64,000 nucleotides of DNA from Treponema sp. OMZ 787 (GTDB taxonomy: Bacteria; Spirochaetota; Spirochaetia; Treponematales; Treponemataceae): positions 1,364,001 to 1,428,000 of the forward strand of contig NZ_CP051198.1 in the NCBI RefSeq assembly GCF_024181225.1, written 5' to 3'. The notes under the pieces were generated by a model that was given only the letters and a program-made list of their open reading frames with translations, was not told the DNA's origin and made no database searches. Position 1 is the stretch's first letter. Each line of letters begins with the position of its first letter. Positions 9,515 to 19,537 of the stretch are shown one piece after another. Made by a program: the position numbers and the translations under genes.

Positions 9515-10345
9515 ATGGATAATGATGTATTGGAAAAATTGAGAGCTTTACAGGATATTCTTGCTCGAAAAAATGAACTTGAAACGGAGATTTTGGATGC
9601 ACCAAAGGCTCTTACACAGCAGGAAGAGCTTTTGGAAAAATTAAAATCCGGTTATATCCAAATGAACAGCGAATATGAAGAGCTGCGTAAAGGTATTGCC
9701 GTTTTGAAAGCCGATCTTTTTGAAGCCGAACAAAAAAGAGAAAAGGCCGAAAAGGCAATGGACAATATCGAGACCCAGCGGGAGTATGAAATCTTGCAAA
9801 AGGAAATCGATGAGTCTACTACAAAGGCCGAAACTATAAGAAAAGATCTTCAGAGACTTGAAGGCAACTTTAAAATTTTAGATGCAAATATTAAGCAGGA
9901 AGAAGCTCTTATTGCACAAACTGAAAAAGAGCTTGAAGAACATAAACAGCTCTTGGATTCTGAAGTTTCCGAAAAGCAAAATAAATTGGAAGAGTTAAAG
10001 ACTGAAGAAAAAAGACTTTCACCAGGTTTAAGCGATGAAACGATGTTTAAATTCGACAGGATTATTAAGAATAAACATGGTGTAGGTATTGTTTCGGTTC
10101 AGGGAAATGTCTGCATGGGCTGCCATATGATTCTTCCCGCTCAGTTTGTAAATGAAGTCAGGTCGGATCGGGATATAAAATTCTGTCCCTACTGCAGCCG
10201 TATTCTGTTCTATGAAGAATCCGAATTAACTACTGAGCAGGAAGCATATTTTAATGATTCCGATATGGAAGGCTTGCTTGATATTGGGGATTCTGCAAAT
10301 GAAGACTTCCTTGCAAGTTTTGAAGACGATAAAGACGAAGATTAA
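9515..10345 (+). CDS. Coiled-coil protein with C4 zinc ribbon (CT398/DUF164 family)
   Basis: 276 residues. Positions about 1-165 are an almost uninterrupted Glu/Lys/Leu-rich coiled-coil. A zinc ribbon follows at about 190-230, with paired cysteines VCMGC and FCPYC. The tail is acidic (FEDDKDED). The layout matches the widespread C4-type zinc-ribbon family of CT398, whose members associate with secretion or nucleic-acid factors; the precise job is not settled. A GGGGTG about 6 bases before the ATG serves as ribosome site. Directly upstream of the RNase P RNA and plausibly cotranscribed with it. Confidence 0.85.
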   Translation: MDNDVLEKLRALQDILARKNELETEILDAPKALTQQEELLEKLKSGYIQMNSEYEELRKGIAVLKADLFEAEQKREKAEKAMDNIETQREYEILQKEIDESTTKAETIRKDLQRLEGNFKILDANIKQEEALIAQTEKELEEHKQLLDSEVSEKQNKLEELKTEEKRLSPGLSDETMFKFDRIIKNKHGVGIVSVQGNVCMGCHMILPAQFVNEVRSDRDIKFCPYCSRILFYEESELTTEQEAYFNDSDMEGLLDIGDSANEDFLASFEDDKDED

Positions 10346-10358
10346 AAAAAATAATTTT

Positions 10359-10700
10359 GGGATTAAAGGAACCGCTGCATTTGCAGAGGAAAGTCCGGAC
10401 TCCTTCGGAAACGATGCCGGCTAACGGCCGGGGAACGGAAATGAAAGTTTCCGTTTACAGACAGTGCAACAGAAAGTAAACCGCCGCATTTTGCGGTAAG
10501 GGTGAAAGGGCGGGGTAAGAGCCCACCGCGTTTTCGGCAACGGAAACGGCAATGTAAACCTCATCGGGAGCAAGGTTAAGCAGTAAAGAATCTCCGATTC
10601 TTAATTTACGGGTTAACCGCGATAAAGGTCTGCTGTAAAGCTGACCTAAGAAAGATGGTTCCGTCTGTTTTACAGAAACAGAATCCGGCTTATTAATCCC
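10359..10700 (+). ncRNA. rnpB: RNase P RNA, bacterial type A
   Basis: The catalytic RNA that matures tRNA 5' ends. The P1 helix is formed by GGGATTAA (10359-10366) and TTAATCCC (10693-10700). The universally conserved 5' block GAGGAAAGTCCGGACTCC starts about 10377. The central block GGTAAGAGCCCACCGC (about 10515-10530) and the 3' blocks AGAAAGATGGTTC (about 10651) and ACAGAATCCGGCTTA (about 10678) are all present. An eight-T run at 10701-10708 directly after P1 acts as terminator. Confidence 0.95.
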
Positions 10701-10721
10701 TTTTTTTTAGGTATTGTAAAA

Positions 10722-11657
10722 ATGGAATTTTCAAAAGGACGATCGCATAAAAATTTCTCAAAGAAAAAAAGAAGCTCAAAAAAAATTTTTGTAGTTTTGA
10801 TTTTTCTTTTGTGCGCGGTTTCCGGAGGATATTTTTTATATATCTATAAAAAAAACTATGCAGGCATACCTTCCATGAAAGAGGTGTATGCCGATTGGGC
10901 TGAAAAAAATTACGAGAGCGTATACCAAAAAACAGAGAGTATTTTAAAAAGAAGGGCCTATGACGGAGAAGCCTTGGCTATGCACGGTTTTGCCGCTTAT
11001 TATATTTTTGCCGAACAAACCGATTTTTCGGTAAGCTATTCGTATCTAAATGATTCTATATTGAATTTACGGCAGGCAATGTACCGTGTTTCAAAATCTC
11101 AGCAGGCGAAAATTGCCTATGTTTTGGGAAAGGCTTACTATCAAAAAGGTTATTATTATGCAGACCTTGCTCTAAAATACTTGGATATTGCATATAATTC
11201 CGGCGGGAAATTTTCCGATTTATCGGAGTTTAGGGGTATGTCGGCATCTCTTTTAGGCGAACCTGAAAGAGCTATCGAGGCTTTTTCGGATGCCCTTGCT
11301 AATAGTCCGTCAGACTTATTGTTCTTTGCCTTAGCCGAAAACTATATTAAGATTTCGGATAAGCAAAATGCGAAACTTTATTTATTTGAGACAATAGATA
11401 AAACTAAGGATACACTTTTAGAATTAAAATGCCGATATTTATTGGGTAGTTTATTTATCGAAGAAAATAAGATAGATGATGCTGTAAAGGAATTTAATAC
11501 CATTCTTGAAAAGGATATGACCTCTTCTGATGCTCATTACGGTTTGGGTGTTGTATACGAACTTCAAGGAGATTTGATAAAGGCTCGTGCCGAATGGCGG
11601 AAGGCTCTTAAATTTGATCCGCTCCATGCAAAAACACGGGCTAAACTAAATTTATAA
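10722..11657 (+). CDS. Membrane-anchored TPR protein
   Basis: 311 residues. A lysine-rich cytoplasmic N-terminus (about 1-22) is followed by one membrane segment (about 23-45, [20 protein letters not shown]). The rest is periplasmic helical repeats, with recognisable tetratricopeptide units around 160-300 such as [27 protein letters not shown]. It sits between rnpB and mreB, with 17 bases to the mreB start. This suggests cotranscription with the rod-shape genes and a possible scaffold role in the elongation machinery. That role is inference. Confidence 0.8.
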   Translation: MEFSKGRSHKNFSKKKRSSKKIFVVLIFLLCAVSGGYFLYIYKKNYAGIPSMKEVYADWAEKNYESVYQKTESILKRRAYDGEALAMHGFAAYYIFAEQTDFSVSYSYLNDSILNLRQAMYRVSKSQQAKIAYVLGKAYYQKGYYYADLALKYLDIAYNSGGKFSDLSEFRGMSASLLGEPERAIEAFSDALANSPSDLLFFALAENYIKISDKQNAKLYLFETIDKTKDTLLELKCRYLLGSLFIEENKIDDAVKEFNTILEKDMTSSDAHYGLGVVYELQGDLIKARAEWRKALKFDPLHAKTRAKLNL

Positions 11658-11674
11658 AAATTTTGGGGGATAAA

Positions 11675-12709
11675 ATGGGTTTTTTAAAAAGATTTTCAAC
11701 AGATATAGGAATAGATTTGGGTACATGCAATACTATTATCTATGTGAATGGAAAGGGCATAGTTGTAAACGAGCCCTCCGTTGTTGCCGTTGAGAGAGGA
11801 ACAAAAAGAGTGGTTGCCGTCGGCTCTGAGGCTAAAAGAATGCTTTGGAAAACTCCGGGAAATATTGTGGCTATTAGGCCCTTAAAAGACGGTGTTATTG
11901 CCGATATGGACACTACCGAAAAGATGATCCGCTACTTTGTTTCTAAAATTTTACCTAAGCACCGTTTTGTTAAACCCAGAATGGTTATAGGTATTCCAAG
12001 CTGTATTACTGATGTTGAAAGTAATGCTGTTTATGAAAGTGCTATGAAGGCAGGTGCCGGTGAGGTTAAGGTTTTGGAAGAATCCTTGGTTGCTGCCATC
12101 GGTGCAAATATTCCTATTCACGAGCCTGCCGGAAATATGGTTTGCGATATCGGAGGCGGAACGACCGAAGTTTCGGTTATTTCTCTTTGCGGCATGGTTG
12201 TAACAAATGCTATCCGTGTAGGAGGCGATGAGTTCGATCAAGCCATAATTAAGCATGTCCGTTCGGTTGATAATCTTATAATCGGAGAGCAGACAGCCGA
12301 AAGAGTCAAGATCAGCATAGGCAACGCTTCGCCAGAAAAAACGATCGAAAAGGTTGAAATTAAGGGTACCGATGCCATCACGGGACTTCCACGCCGATTG
12401 GAAATTGACTCTGTTGAGGTCAGGGAAGCTCTAAAAGAACCCGTTACACAGATTGTAGAAGAGATTAAAAGAACCTTAGCCCAGACACCGCCTGAACTTA
12501 CCGCCGATATTGTTGAGAGGGGTATAGTAATGACCGGAGGAGGCTCTTTACTAAAGGGCCTTCCTAAACTTATAGCTAAGGAAGCCCGTGTTCCTGTAAT
12601 CTTGGCAGAAAATCCTATGGACTGTGTTGCTATAGGTGCCGGAAGATATTATGAAGTGTTTAGGGATATGACTGTTGACCGCAGTCTATATGACAGCTTA
12701 AATAATTAG
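11675..12709 (+). CDS. mreB: Rod shape-determining protein MreB
   Basis: 344-residue actin-like ATPase that organises cell-wall elongation on the inner membrane. The phosphate-1 loop [12 protein letters not shown] (about 13-24), phosphate-2 [13 protein letters not shown] (about 153-165) and adenosine motif [12 protein letters not shown] are intact. The N-terminus MGFLKRF resembles the membrane-inserting amphipathic helix. An earlier TTG at 11663 is in frame, but the ATG at 11675 has GGGGGA at 11665-11670 correctly spaced. First of five consecutive rod-shape genes. Confidence 0.96.
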   Translation: MGFLKRFSTDIGIDLGTCNTIIYVNGKGIVVNEPSVVAVERGTKRVVAVGSEAKRMLWKTPGNIVAIRPLKDGVIADMDTTEKMIRYFVSKILPKHRFVKPRMVIGIPSCITDVESNAVYESAMKAGAGEVKVLEESLVAAIGANIPIHEPAGNMVCDIGGGTTEVSVISLCGMVVTNAIRVGGDEFDQAIIKHVRSVDNLIIGEQTAERVKISIGNASPEKTIEKVEIKGTDAITGLPRRLEIDSVEVREALKEPVTQIVEEIKRTLAQTPPELTADIVERGIVMTGGGSLLKGLPKLIAKEARVPVILAENPMDCVAIGAGRYYEVFRDMTVDRSLYDSLNN

Positions 12710-12714
12710 CTCCT

Positions 12715-13578
12715 ATGAAGAAAAAACTTTCGCTTAAACTAAATCTTGAAGTTTTTCTTTTAATTTTATTCCTTTTAATCTCATCCGTTCTACTCTCTTT
12801 TTCAGGCGGCTCTTTTATTTTGGATTTTAAAAGATTGGCCTTTTCGGTAAGTGCCGGAACGGAAAAAGCTGTTTACAATGTTTCCTCCTTTGTGGGAGAA
12901 AGCGTTTCTTCCGTAAGGGAATTATGGGATTTAAAAGCAAAATATAATGAGCTTACAAAGCAGCTTGAAAAGTATGAGCTTTTAGAGCGTTCCAATGCCG
13001 ACATAAAAAGAGAGAACAATGAGCTGCGTACTTTATTGGGCTTTACAGATAATATCCAAATTGCGAATATTCCTGCAGAAATAATAGGTTATGACCCGAA
13101 CGCTCTTTATTCCGGGATGATTATTAACAGGGGTGTAAAGCATGGTGTTAGAAAAGATATGCCTGTCATTGCCTTTCAAAACGGAAACATGGCCCTTGTA
13201 GGTAAAATCTTGCAGGTAGGGAGAGGCTCTTCGATGGTTATACCTATCTATGATTATCAGTGCCATGTTGCGGCAAAGGTTGACTTGGTAAAACACCGCG
13301 GTGTTGTAAGCGGACAAGGATCGGAGGATTCTCCGCTAATTATGAAGTACATAAAAAAGAGGGCAGGGGATGACATTAAGATAGGGGATAAGATAATAAC
13401 TTCAGGATTTGATGATGCTTCAATTTTTCCAAAGAATATTCCGATAGGTTATGTCTCTAAAATTAAGTCCCTTGATTATGAAACCTCGCTTGAGATCTAT
13501 GTGGATCCGATAATAGATTTTTCTTGTTTGGAATATGTTTTTGTGCTTGATACTTCAAAAATAGAAAAGGAGTTTTAA
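12715..13578 (+). CDS. mreC: Rod shape-determining protein MreC
   Basis: 287 residues: one N-terminal membrane helix (about 10-30), a coiled-coil (about 62-105) and two six-stranded beta-barrel-like domains in the periplasm. The conserved core contains GYDPNALYSGMIINRG (about 123) and a motif around GDKIITSG (about 223). MreC links MreB inside to PBP2 outside. Five bases separate it from mreB and four from mreD. Confidence 0.94.
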   Translation: MKKKLSLKLNLEVFLLILFLLISSVLLSFSGGSFILDFKRLAFSVSAGTEKAVYNVSSFVGESVSSVRELWDLKAKYNELTKQLEKYELLERSNADIKRENNELRTLLGFTDNIQIANIPAEIIGYDPNALYSGMIINRGVKHGVRKDMPVIAFQNGNMALVGKILQVGRGSSMVIPIYDYQCHVAAKVDLVKHRGVVSGQGSEDSPLIMKYIKKRAGDDIKIGDKIITSGFDDASIFPKNIPIGYVSKIKSLDYETSLEIYVDPIIDFSCLEYVFVLDTSKIEKEF

Positions 13579-13582
13579 TAAA

Positions 13583-14092
13583 TTGAAAAAAGTTATTTTG
13601 TGGACTTCTTTAAGCGTTTTTTTTATAACCCTGCTTCAAACAGCCGTGTTCTCTCATATATCTTTTTTTGCTGTATTGCCTGATTTGGTTTTGCTTACTG
13701 TTATTTATATTGCAATTTCTAACGGAGCTATCACAGGTTTGATTTGCGGTTTTATTGCCGGGCTTTTGGCCGATTTTTTGTCGGCAGCACCTATAGGTTT
13801 ACATTCCTTTATTTTTACTTTGACCGGATATTTAATAGGAAAGTTCTACGGCTTTTATAATTTAAACAAGATAGTGTTTCCATGTATTTTAGGTACCTTA
13901 GGTTTTTTATTTAAAGTTCTCCTCTTATTTATTTTAAAAATACTCTTTGGGCAAAATATTCATACCTATGATATTTTTTCGGTAAACTTTGCCATAGAGG
14001 CAGCTGTCAATATTGTATTTACTCCATTTGTGTTTTTATTTTTTAATCTCTTTCCTCAAGCCTTTATATCGAAGGAGTATAGCACAATATGA
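13583..14092 (+). CDS. mreD: Rod shape-determining protein MreD
   Basis: 169-residue integral membrane protein with about five hydrophobic helices, standard length for MreD. The TTG start at 13583 is supported by AAGGAG at 13567-13572 inside the end of mreC. The stop overlaps the PBP2 start by four bases (ATGA). Completes the MreBCD inner-membrane complex that positions PBP2 and RodA. Confidence 0.92.
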   Translation: MKKVILWTSLSVFFITLLQTAVFSHISFFAVLPDLVLLTVIYIAISNGAITGLICGFIAGLLADFLSAAPIGLHSFIFTLTGYLIGKFYGFYNLNKIVFPCILGTLGFLFKVLLLFILKILFGQNIHTYDIFSVNFAIEAAVNIVFTPFVFLFFNLFPQAFISKEYSTI

Positions 14093-15942
14093 AAAATAAT
14101 GAAGACAGTTTAAATTCTCGGCTTAGACTATTTGTAATCTTCATATTTTTTATTTTGATAGCTTATACCTATAAACTGTTTTCGATGCAGATAATTTATG
14201 GGGATAAGTTTAAGCAAAAGTCCCAAAATATTTCAAAGAGAACAACCCTTATACCTGCTCAAAGAGGTGAGATTTTTGATAGAGAAGCAAATACGCCGAT
14301 GGTTTTGAACATTGATTCTTTTGCTGTTGATATTGTTCCCGGTGAAGTCCCTCGTCAGGAATTTGATACCGTAATAAGCCGATTAAGCTCAATATTGAAA
14401 ATTCCTGTTTCACAGATAGAAAAAAAATTGCCCTTAAGTGTCAGAAGGGATTTTAGATCGATAGAAATAAAATCCAATGTCGATTATTCTACCATTGTGC
14501 AGGTTGCAGAAAGTATCGATTCTCTTCCCGGTGTTTCATGGCACTCGAAGCCTGTTAGAAACTATGTTGATACCCGTTCCTTTTCTCACATAATAGGATA
14601 TGTAGGAGATATTACCGCAGATGAGTTGACCCGTTTTTATAATAAGGGATATACCTCAAACAGTATAATAGGCAAGGCCGGAATAGAAAAACAATATGAC
14701 GAAATTTTACGCGGTACGGATGGGGTGGAATACCGGACTGTAGATGCCAAGGGCAGATACATAGAAAATACTACGGTTGTAACACCGCCTAAGATGGGAA
14801 ATAATCTTGTGCTTACCCTTGACAAAAGAATTCAAAAATTGGCAGAAGAAGCCTTAGGTCCTAGAATAGGGGCTGCCGTTGTGTTAAAGCCTACAACGGG
14901 CGAGGTCTTGGCAATGGTTTCCTATCCATACTTTGATCAAAACATTTTCGGTAAGGAAATTACAAGCTCTCTTGCAAAAGAATTATTTGAAAATCCTGAT
15001 AAGCCTCTTTTGAATAGGGCTATAGATGCTGCCTATCCTCCGGCTTCAACATTTAAGGTTATAATGAACACTGCCATTTTAAATGAAAAAGCCTTTCCGC
15101 CTGAAAATGCGGTTCCTTGTTTGGGTGAGATTGAATACGGAAACCGGGTATTCCGCTGTCATATACGAAAGCCCGGACACGGGAAACTGGCCTTAAATGA
15201 GGCTCTTGCGAAGTCTTGTGATGTGTACTATTGGACTGTTTGCCGAGACTACTTGGGAGTTGAAAAAATTGTAGATTATGCAAAACGCTTTGGTCTAGGT
15301 CAATCAACTGAGATAGATCTTCCAAGTCAATCCGAAGGCTTTGTTCCATCTCCTAAATGGAAGGAGCGCCGATTCCATGAAAAATGGCTTAACGGAGATA
15401 CTATGAATATGTCGATAGGGCAGGGCTATACCCTTGCTTCTCCTCTTCAGGTAGCAAACATGGCGTGTATGGTTATAAATAACGGAATAATCTATAAGCC
15501 TCATCTTTTAAAAGAAATAAGAGATCCTTCAAGCGGGGAGATTATCAAAACCGTTCAGCCTCAAATTCTTCATCAAGAAAATATAAGTAAGGAAGTGTTT
15601 GACCAGGTTAGATATGCGATGAATCTTGTTACAATTCAAGGAGAAGCCCGCTTCCCAATGAAAAATCCTATGTTCCGCTTTGCCGGAAAAACGGGAACAG
15701 CTGAAGTAGGCTTAGAGGATACCTGGCACTCATGGATGATGGCTTACGGTCCATATGATGCTCCTCCCAAGGATATGATAGTTGTCAGCGTTATTGTAGA
15801 AGCTGTAAACGGATGGGAGTGGTGGGCTCCGTATGCCGCCAATATAATACTGCATGGTGCTCTTGCAAACCAAACCTATGACGAAACTATAGACTACCTG
15901 GGCTTTAGACAACTCCCTGCAGTCGTAAGGAGAAGTGAATGA
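14089..15942 (+). CDS. mrdA: Penicillin-binding protein 2 (elongasome transpeptidase)
   Basis: 617 residues. A single N-terminal membrane anchor (about 14-34), a dimerisation domain containing the class B hallmark PAQRGEIFDRE (about 56-66), and a C-terminal penicillin-binding domain. The three active-site motifs are visible: STFK (about 322-325, catalytic Ser), SCD (about 380) and KTG in GKTGTAE (about 530). It cross-links peptidoglycan during lateral growth. Overlaps mreD and rodA by four bases each. Target of beta-lactams. Confidence 0.96.
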   Translation: MKNNEDSLNSRLRLFVIFIFFILIAYTYKLFSMQIIYGDKFKQKSQNISKRTTLIPAQRGEIFDREANTPMVLNIDSFAVDIVPGEVPRQEFDTVISRLSSILKIPVSQIEKKLPLSVRRDFRSIEIKSNVDYSTIVQVAESIDSLPGVSWHSKPVRNYVDTRSFSHIIGYVGDITADELTRFYNKGYTSNSIIGKAGIEKQYDEILRGTDGVEYRTVDAKGRYIENTTVVTPPKMGNNLVLTLDKRIQKLAEEALGPRIGAAVVLKPTTGEVLAMVSYPYFDQNIFGKEITSSLAKELFENPDKPLLNRAIDAAYPPASTFKVIMNTAILNEKAFPPENAVPCLGEIEYGNRVFRCHIRKPGHGKLALNEALAKSCDVYYWTVCRDYLGVEKIVDYAKRFGLGQSTEIDLPSQSEGFVPSPKWKERRFHEKWLNGDTMNMSIGQGYTLASPLQVANMACMVINNGIIYKPHLLKEIRDPSSGEIIKTVQPQILHQENISKEVFDQVRYAMNLVTIQGEARFPMKNPMFRFAGKTGTAEVGLEDTWHSWMMAYGPYDAPPKDMIVVSVIVEAVNGWEWWAPYAANIILHGALANQTYDETIDYLGFRQLPAVVRRSE

Positions 15943-17240
15943 ACATACGCAAAATTACAAACTTCGATTATTTATTATTTTTAGCTGTTGTTCTTTTGAC
16001 ATTCATAGGTATTCTTTTTATTTATTCTTCAGGTGTAAATTCTTCAGGAGAGCTTGTTTCAAGAGAATATAGTAAGCAGATTTTATGGTCAGGTACAGGC
16101 ATTGTTTTGCTCTTGCTTTCATGTATTTATGATTATAGACGGATAAAGGATAGAACATTTTTAATTTATTTGTTGGGTTTGCTTTTGCTTTTGTATACAG
16201 GGATTTTTGGAACTGTAAGGCATAATGCAAGAAGCTGGATAGGCTTAAAAAATCTAGGTATCCAGCCTTCAGAATTTATTAAACTCATTTTTATTCTTTT
16301 TTTAGCCTACTATTTGGAAAAATCTCAAAATGAAGAACCTCTAAAACGATTTATGAAGGCTATGGCAATCATGCTTGTACCTGTTGCCCTTATTTTAAAA
16401 CAGCCCGACCTTGGAACAGCAAGCGTATATATTCCTATTTTTTTGATAATGTGTTTTATTGCAGGTATTCCGCTAAGGTTTATCCTTTATGTCTTTTTCC
16501 TTGGTATATTAACAATAGTGTTTACTCTGATGCCTCTTTGGGAGAAGGTAATTTTAAAGACAAGTCATATTATGACAAATATTTTGAAGCATTCCCAAGT
16601 TTCGATTATTATTTTGTTTGCGATGGGTATTTCAACAGTTATTGCAATGATAGGCAATGTGTTATTAAAAAGAAGATATTATTATTGGATAGCCTATGTT
16701 CTTTCTCTTATCACCATTGCTTTTGCGGGCTCCATAGCTGGGGTAAGGGCATTAAAAGAATATCAGATGATGCGTTTGATCATCTTTTTGGATCCTGAAG
16801 TTGACCCGTTAAAACACGGCTGGAATATAATCCAGTCAATCACGGCTATCGGTTCAGGGGGCTTAACCGGACGAGGTTATCTTATGGGTACTCAAAGTCA
16901 TTACCGATATTTGCCCGAGCAAAGTACCGACTTTATTTTCAGTATTTTATCGGAAGAGTGGGGCTTTTTGGGCGGTGTTTTTGTTTTTTTCCTTTACAGT
17001 ATAGTTTTTTTTAGATTTTTTCTTTCGATTAAGCGCTGCGATGACCTTTTCGGCAAACTTATTGTTTCAGGTATTCTGGCAATGTTCTTTTTCCATTTTT
17101 TTGTAAACGTCGGCATGGTTATGGGTATAATGCCGATTACGGGTATTCCTCTATTGTTTTTATCCTACGGGGGGTCATCTCTTTGGACAGCCATGATTTC
17201 CGTAGGTATCGTGATCGGAATAAACTTGCGGCAGTTGTAG
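15939..17240 (+). CDS. rodA: Peptidoglycan polymerase RodA (SEDS family)
   Basis: 433 residues with about ten membrane helices; SEDS glycosyltransferase that polymerises lipid II and pairs with PBP2. Visible family motifs are SWIGLKNLGIQPSEFIKL (about 95-112), QPDLGTA (about 155) and FIFSILSEEWGFLGG in the second half, plus the C-terminal SYGGSS. There is a family-consistent but long hydrophobic loop around 190-250. ATGA overlap with PBP2. Last gene of the rod-shape run; the terminator at 17261 follows. Confidence 0.95.
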   Translation: MNIRKITNFDYLLFLAVVLLTFIGILFIYSSGVNSSGELVSREYSKQILWSGTGIVLLLLSCIYDYRRIKDRTFLIYLLGLLLLLYTGIFGTVRHNARSWIGLKNLGIQPSEFIKLIFILFLAYYLEKSQNEEPLKRFMKAMAIMLVPVALILKQPDLGTASVYIPIFLIMCFIAGIPLRFILYVFFLGILTIVFTLMPLWEKVILKTSHIMTNILKHSQVSIIILFAMGISTVIAMIGNVLLKRRYYYWIAYVLSLITIAFAGSIAGVRALKEYQMMRLIIFLDPEVDPLKHGWNIIQSITAIGSGGLTGRGYLMGTQSHYRYLPEQSTDFIFSILSEEWGFLGGVFVFFLYSIVFFRFFLSIKRCDDLFGKLIVSGILAMFFFHFFVNVGMVMGIMPITGIPLLFLSYGGSSLWTAMISVGIVIGINLRQL

Positions 17241-17260
17241 AAAACGGCTAAACAACAAAA

Positions 17261-17284
17261 AAAGGCACTCAAATGAGTGCCTTT
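17261..17284. terminator. Bidirectional terminator between rodA and tRNA-fMet
   Basis: An 11-bp perfect stem AAAGGCACTCA/TGAGTGCCTTT with a two-base loop. The A-run before it (17256-17263) gives a T-run on the minus strand, so it can serve both rodA and the opposing tRNA gene. Confidence 0.75.
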
Positions 17285-17293
17285 AAAGTGTGT

Positions 17294-17366
17294 TAGCAGG
17301 GAGAGGACTCGAACCTCCGACCTCCGGGTTATGAGCCCGACGAGCTGCCAACTGCTCTACCCTGCG
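17294..17366 (-). tRNA. tRNA-Met (CAT), initiator
   Basis: A full cloverleaf with anticodon CAT. It has initiator hallmarks: position 1 C faces T at 72 (no pair), three consecutive G-C pairs in the anticodon stem (GGG/CCC), and an A11-T24 pair in the D-stem. Discriminator A73; the CCA end is not encoded. Confidence 0.92.
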
Positions 17367-17377
17367 ATGTGGAACGG

Positions 17378-17406
17378 AGTATAGCATATAAGAAATATTA
17401 TGTCAA
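17378..17406 (-). promoter_or_regulatory. Promoter of tRNA-fMet
   Basis: On the minus strand TTGACA (17401-17406), a 17-base spacer and TATACT (17378-17383), ending 11 bases before the tRNA 5' end. It lies in the short gap before the end of the neighbouring lipoprotein gene. Confidence 0.85.
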
Positions 17407-17419
17407 GTCTTTTTCTAAT

Positions 17420-18415
17420 TTATTTTGTCAAATTTCTGATTTTATCGTACCAAGAGTCTGTAGTTTTAACAAGTTTTGTTTTTTCAGAGTATTTGGGGTA
17501 CATTCCCTGTTTATCCGATCCCTTTATTTTAAAAATACCGGGATTATTTGCAGTTTTTTCTGATGTAAGGGCTTCCTGTATTTTGTGTTGTTCATCGGGG
17601 GAAAGTGTTTTTGTATTCATTACTATAGGGGCATTTAAGACCGGAATCGATTGAATTACGGTAATTTCGCTTCCGGGAAATTTACCGAAGGGGTCTACAG
17701 CACCTTCTGCAACCTTGTAAGATGCCCCCGTTTGATAGTCCTCTCCTTCAATTAAATCATATACTCCTATAGTTTGAGGAATTGCAAAGGCTGCGGCATC
17801 AGCATCTTTTCTAAAAAGGTTGACTTGAGAGCCTTGATGAGAGCCTGCAAAAAGCACCTTAGAAAATACCGAGCTGCCATGAATAAGTTCATCGGTATTA
17901 TTTAATCCGAATTTTTTTACGAGAAGATTTGCAGGAATTACAAAACCTGATGTAGAACTTGTGGAAACAAATGAAATGTTTTTCCCTTTTAAAAGAGTCA
18001 AATCATAATCGTTTCCGTTCTTGTATTGAGGAGCATCTTCAGTTCTTACTGCTATAAGGCTATAGTATAACGCATCTTCCAAGGTTCCGCTTGGGCCGGA
18101 ATTGGTGGCCGCCGGTACAATGGCCGGATTTCTTTTATGGGCATTTATATAACCCTCGGCTCCTATGTAAGCCATATCTGCGTTTCCGGATATAATTGCT
18201 TCTAAGGCTATATTATAATCCGTGGTAGTTTTGATTTCGACGGGGCGGTCTACGGCTTCGCTTATTATTTCCATAAAAGCCTGCCTTGCATCCTTCATTG
18301 CCTCGCTTGATTCATTGGGTAAAAATACCATGGTAATCGGCTTTTGAACTTCTTCCTTAGTACATCCAAAAAATAGGAAGGCCGATGCCAACAATAATAT
18401 AATCTTATGTTTCAT
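17420..18415 (-). CDS. Phosphonate-type ABC substrate-binding lipoprotein (PhnD-like)
   Basis: 331 residues. The start at 18415 is chosen because GGAG lies seven bases upstream and the next residues form a lipoprotein signal ending in LFFGC (Cys about 18). Upstream in-frame starts would put a hydrophilic stretch before the signal. The fold is a periplasmic type II binding protein: ITMVFLPNESSEA (about 27), then GNADMAYIGAEGYINA, FVSTSSTSGFVIPANLL and GSHQGSQVNLF, the order seen in PhnD-type phosphate/phosphite/phosphonate binders. No permease or ATPase gene is adjacent, so it is an orphan component here. Ligand unknown. Confidence 0.85.
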   Translation of the reverse strand: MKHKIILLLASAFLFFGCTKEEVQKPITMVFLPNESSEAMKDARQAFMEIISEAVDRPVEIKTTTDYNIALEAIISGNADMAYIGAEGYINAHKRNPAIVPAATNSGPSGTLEDALYYSLIAVRTEDAPQYKNGNDYDLTLLKGKNISFVSTSSTSGFVIPANLLVKKFGLNNTDELIHGSSVFSKVLFAGSHQGSQVNLFRKDADAAAFAIPQTIGVYDLIEGEDYQTGASYKVAEGAVDPFGKFPGSEITVIQSIPVLNAPIVMNTKTLSPDEQHKIQEALTSEKTANNPGIFKIKGSDKQGMYPKYSEKTKLVKTTDSWYDKIRNLTK

Positions 18416-18481
18416 AAAATTCTCCATGCCGCATTCTATCATATAATTCAATAATATGCTATACTTATTCGGGAGGTTGAT

Positions 18482-19537
18482 ATGAAGATAACTACAAGCG
18501 AATTCGGATCATTTTCAAACGGAAATAAGGCCTTATTATTTACTATTTTTAACGGAAAAATGGTGCTTTGCTGTACCAATTACGGAAGCTGTATTACCGG
18601 AATTCTTTTGCCTTCAAAAAACGGCGGTTTTGACGATGTTGTTTTAGGATACTCAAGTTTTATAGGATATGTAAATAATTTTCCACACTTCGGATCATTT
18701 ATAGGGAGATACGCCGGCAGAATATCAAATGCCGAATTCACTTTGGGAAATCAGCAATATCTTCTAACCCCAAATGACGGAGGTAAACACTGTCTTCATG
18801 GAGGATACCCCTTTTACGATAAGATGTTGTATGAAGCTTCTACTTTTAAGAATAATCAAGAAGCTGGTGTCGTTTTTTCACGAACCTCACCGGATGGAGA
18901 GCAAGGTTTCCCGGGAAATCTGCAAACTGAAGTAAGTTATTCTCTTACCCCCGATAACGAGATTATTATAAGATATAAGGCTGTTTCGGATAAAACAACA
19001 CCGGTTAATTTTACCAATCACAGTTATTTTAACTTAAATCCTGCCGGAATGCAGTCTAACGGTTCCTATGTTTCGGTTTTAAATCATGAGGTTCAAATAT
19101 TTGCAGAGCAATATCTTGAAACCAATCAAGAGCTTATTCCGACGGGAAAGTTTTTAAATGTAGAAAATACGGGCTATGACTTTAGAAAACCTAGGCTTTT
19201 GAGCGAGGGTGTACAAGAAATAGGCGGAAGTTTTGACAATACTTGGGTTATAAAAAAAGAAGTCAGCGACCGTAAAACTCTGGCTGCAATAGTAAAAGAG
19301 CCCGTTACCAAAAGAACCTTAACCGTTTACTCGACACAGCCGGCTCTTATAATGTATACGGGCGGTTTTTTAGACAACGAACTTGGAAAAAACGGAGATG
19401 TCTATAATAAATTTGCTGGCCTTTGTCTTGAAAGTCAGGCATTTCCGGATGCCGTTCATCATCCTCATTTTCCCAATACCGTAATTAAACCCGGTGAAGC
19501 TTACGAACACGAAACTCTTTGGCACTTTGCATTTTAA
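18482..19537 (+). CDS. galM: Aldose 1-epimerase (galactose mutarotase)
   Basis: 351 residues, cytosolic. Interconverts alpha and beta anomers of glucose or galactose before their metabolism. The substrate motif GGKHCLHGG (about 100-108), the catalytic His in NFTNHSYFNL (about 177-186) and a Glu late in the protein (CLESQAFPDAVHH, about 320-332) match the family. GGGAGG precedes the ATG. It is transcribed divergently from the binding lipoprotein, with 66 bases between. Its end overlaps the convergent barrel gene by four bases. Confidence 0.93.
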   Translation: MKITTSEFGSFSNGNKALLFTIFNGKMVLCCTNYGSCITGILLPSKNGGFDDVVLGYSSFIGYVNNFPHFGSFIGRYAGRISNAEFTLGNQQYLLTPNDGGKHCLHGGYPFYDKMLYEASTFKNNQEAGVVFSRTSPDGEQGFPGNLQTEVSYSLTPDNEIIIRYKAVSDKTTPVNFTNHSYFNLNPAGMQSNGSYVSVLNHEVQIFAEQYLETNQELIPTGKFLNVENTGYDFRKPRLLSEGVQEIGGSFDNTWVIKKEVSDRKTLAAIVKEPVTKRTLTVYSTQPALIMYTGGFLDNELGKNGDVYNKFAGLCLESQAFPDAVHHPHFPNTVIKPGEAYEHETLWHFAF

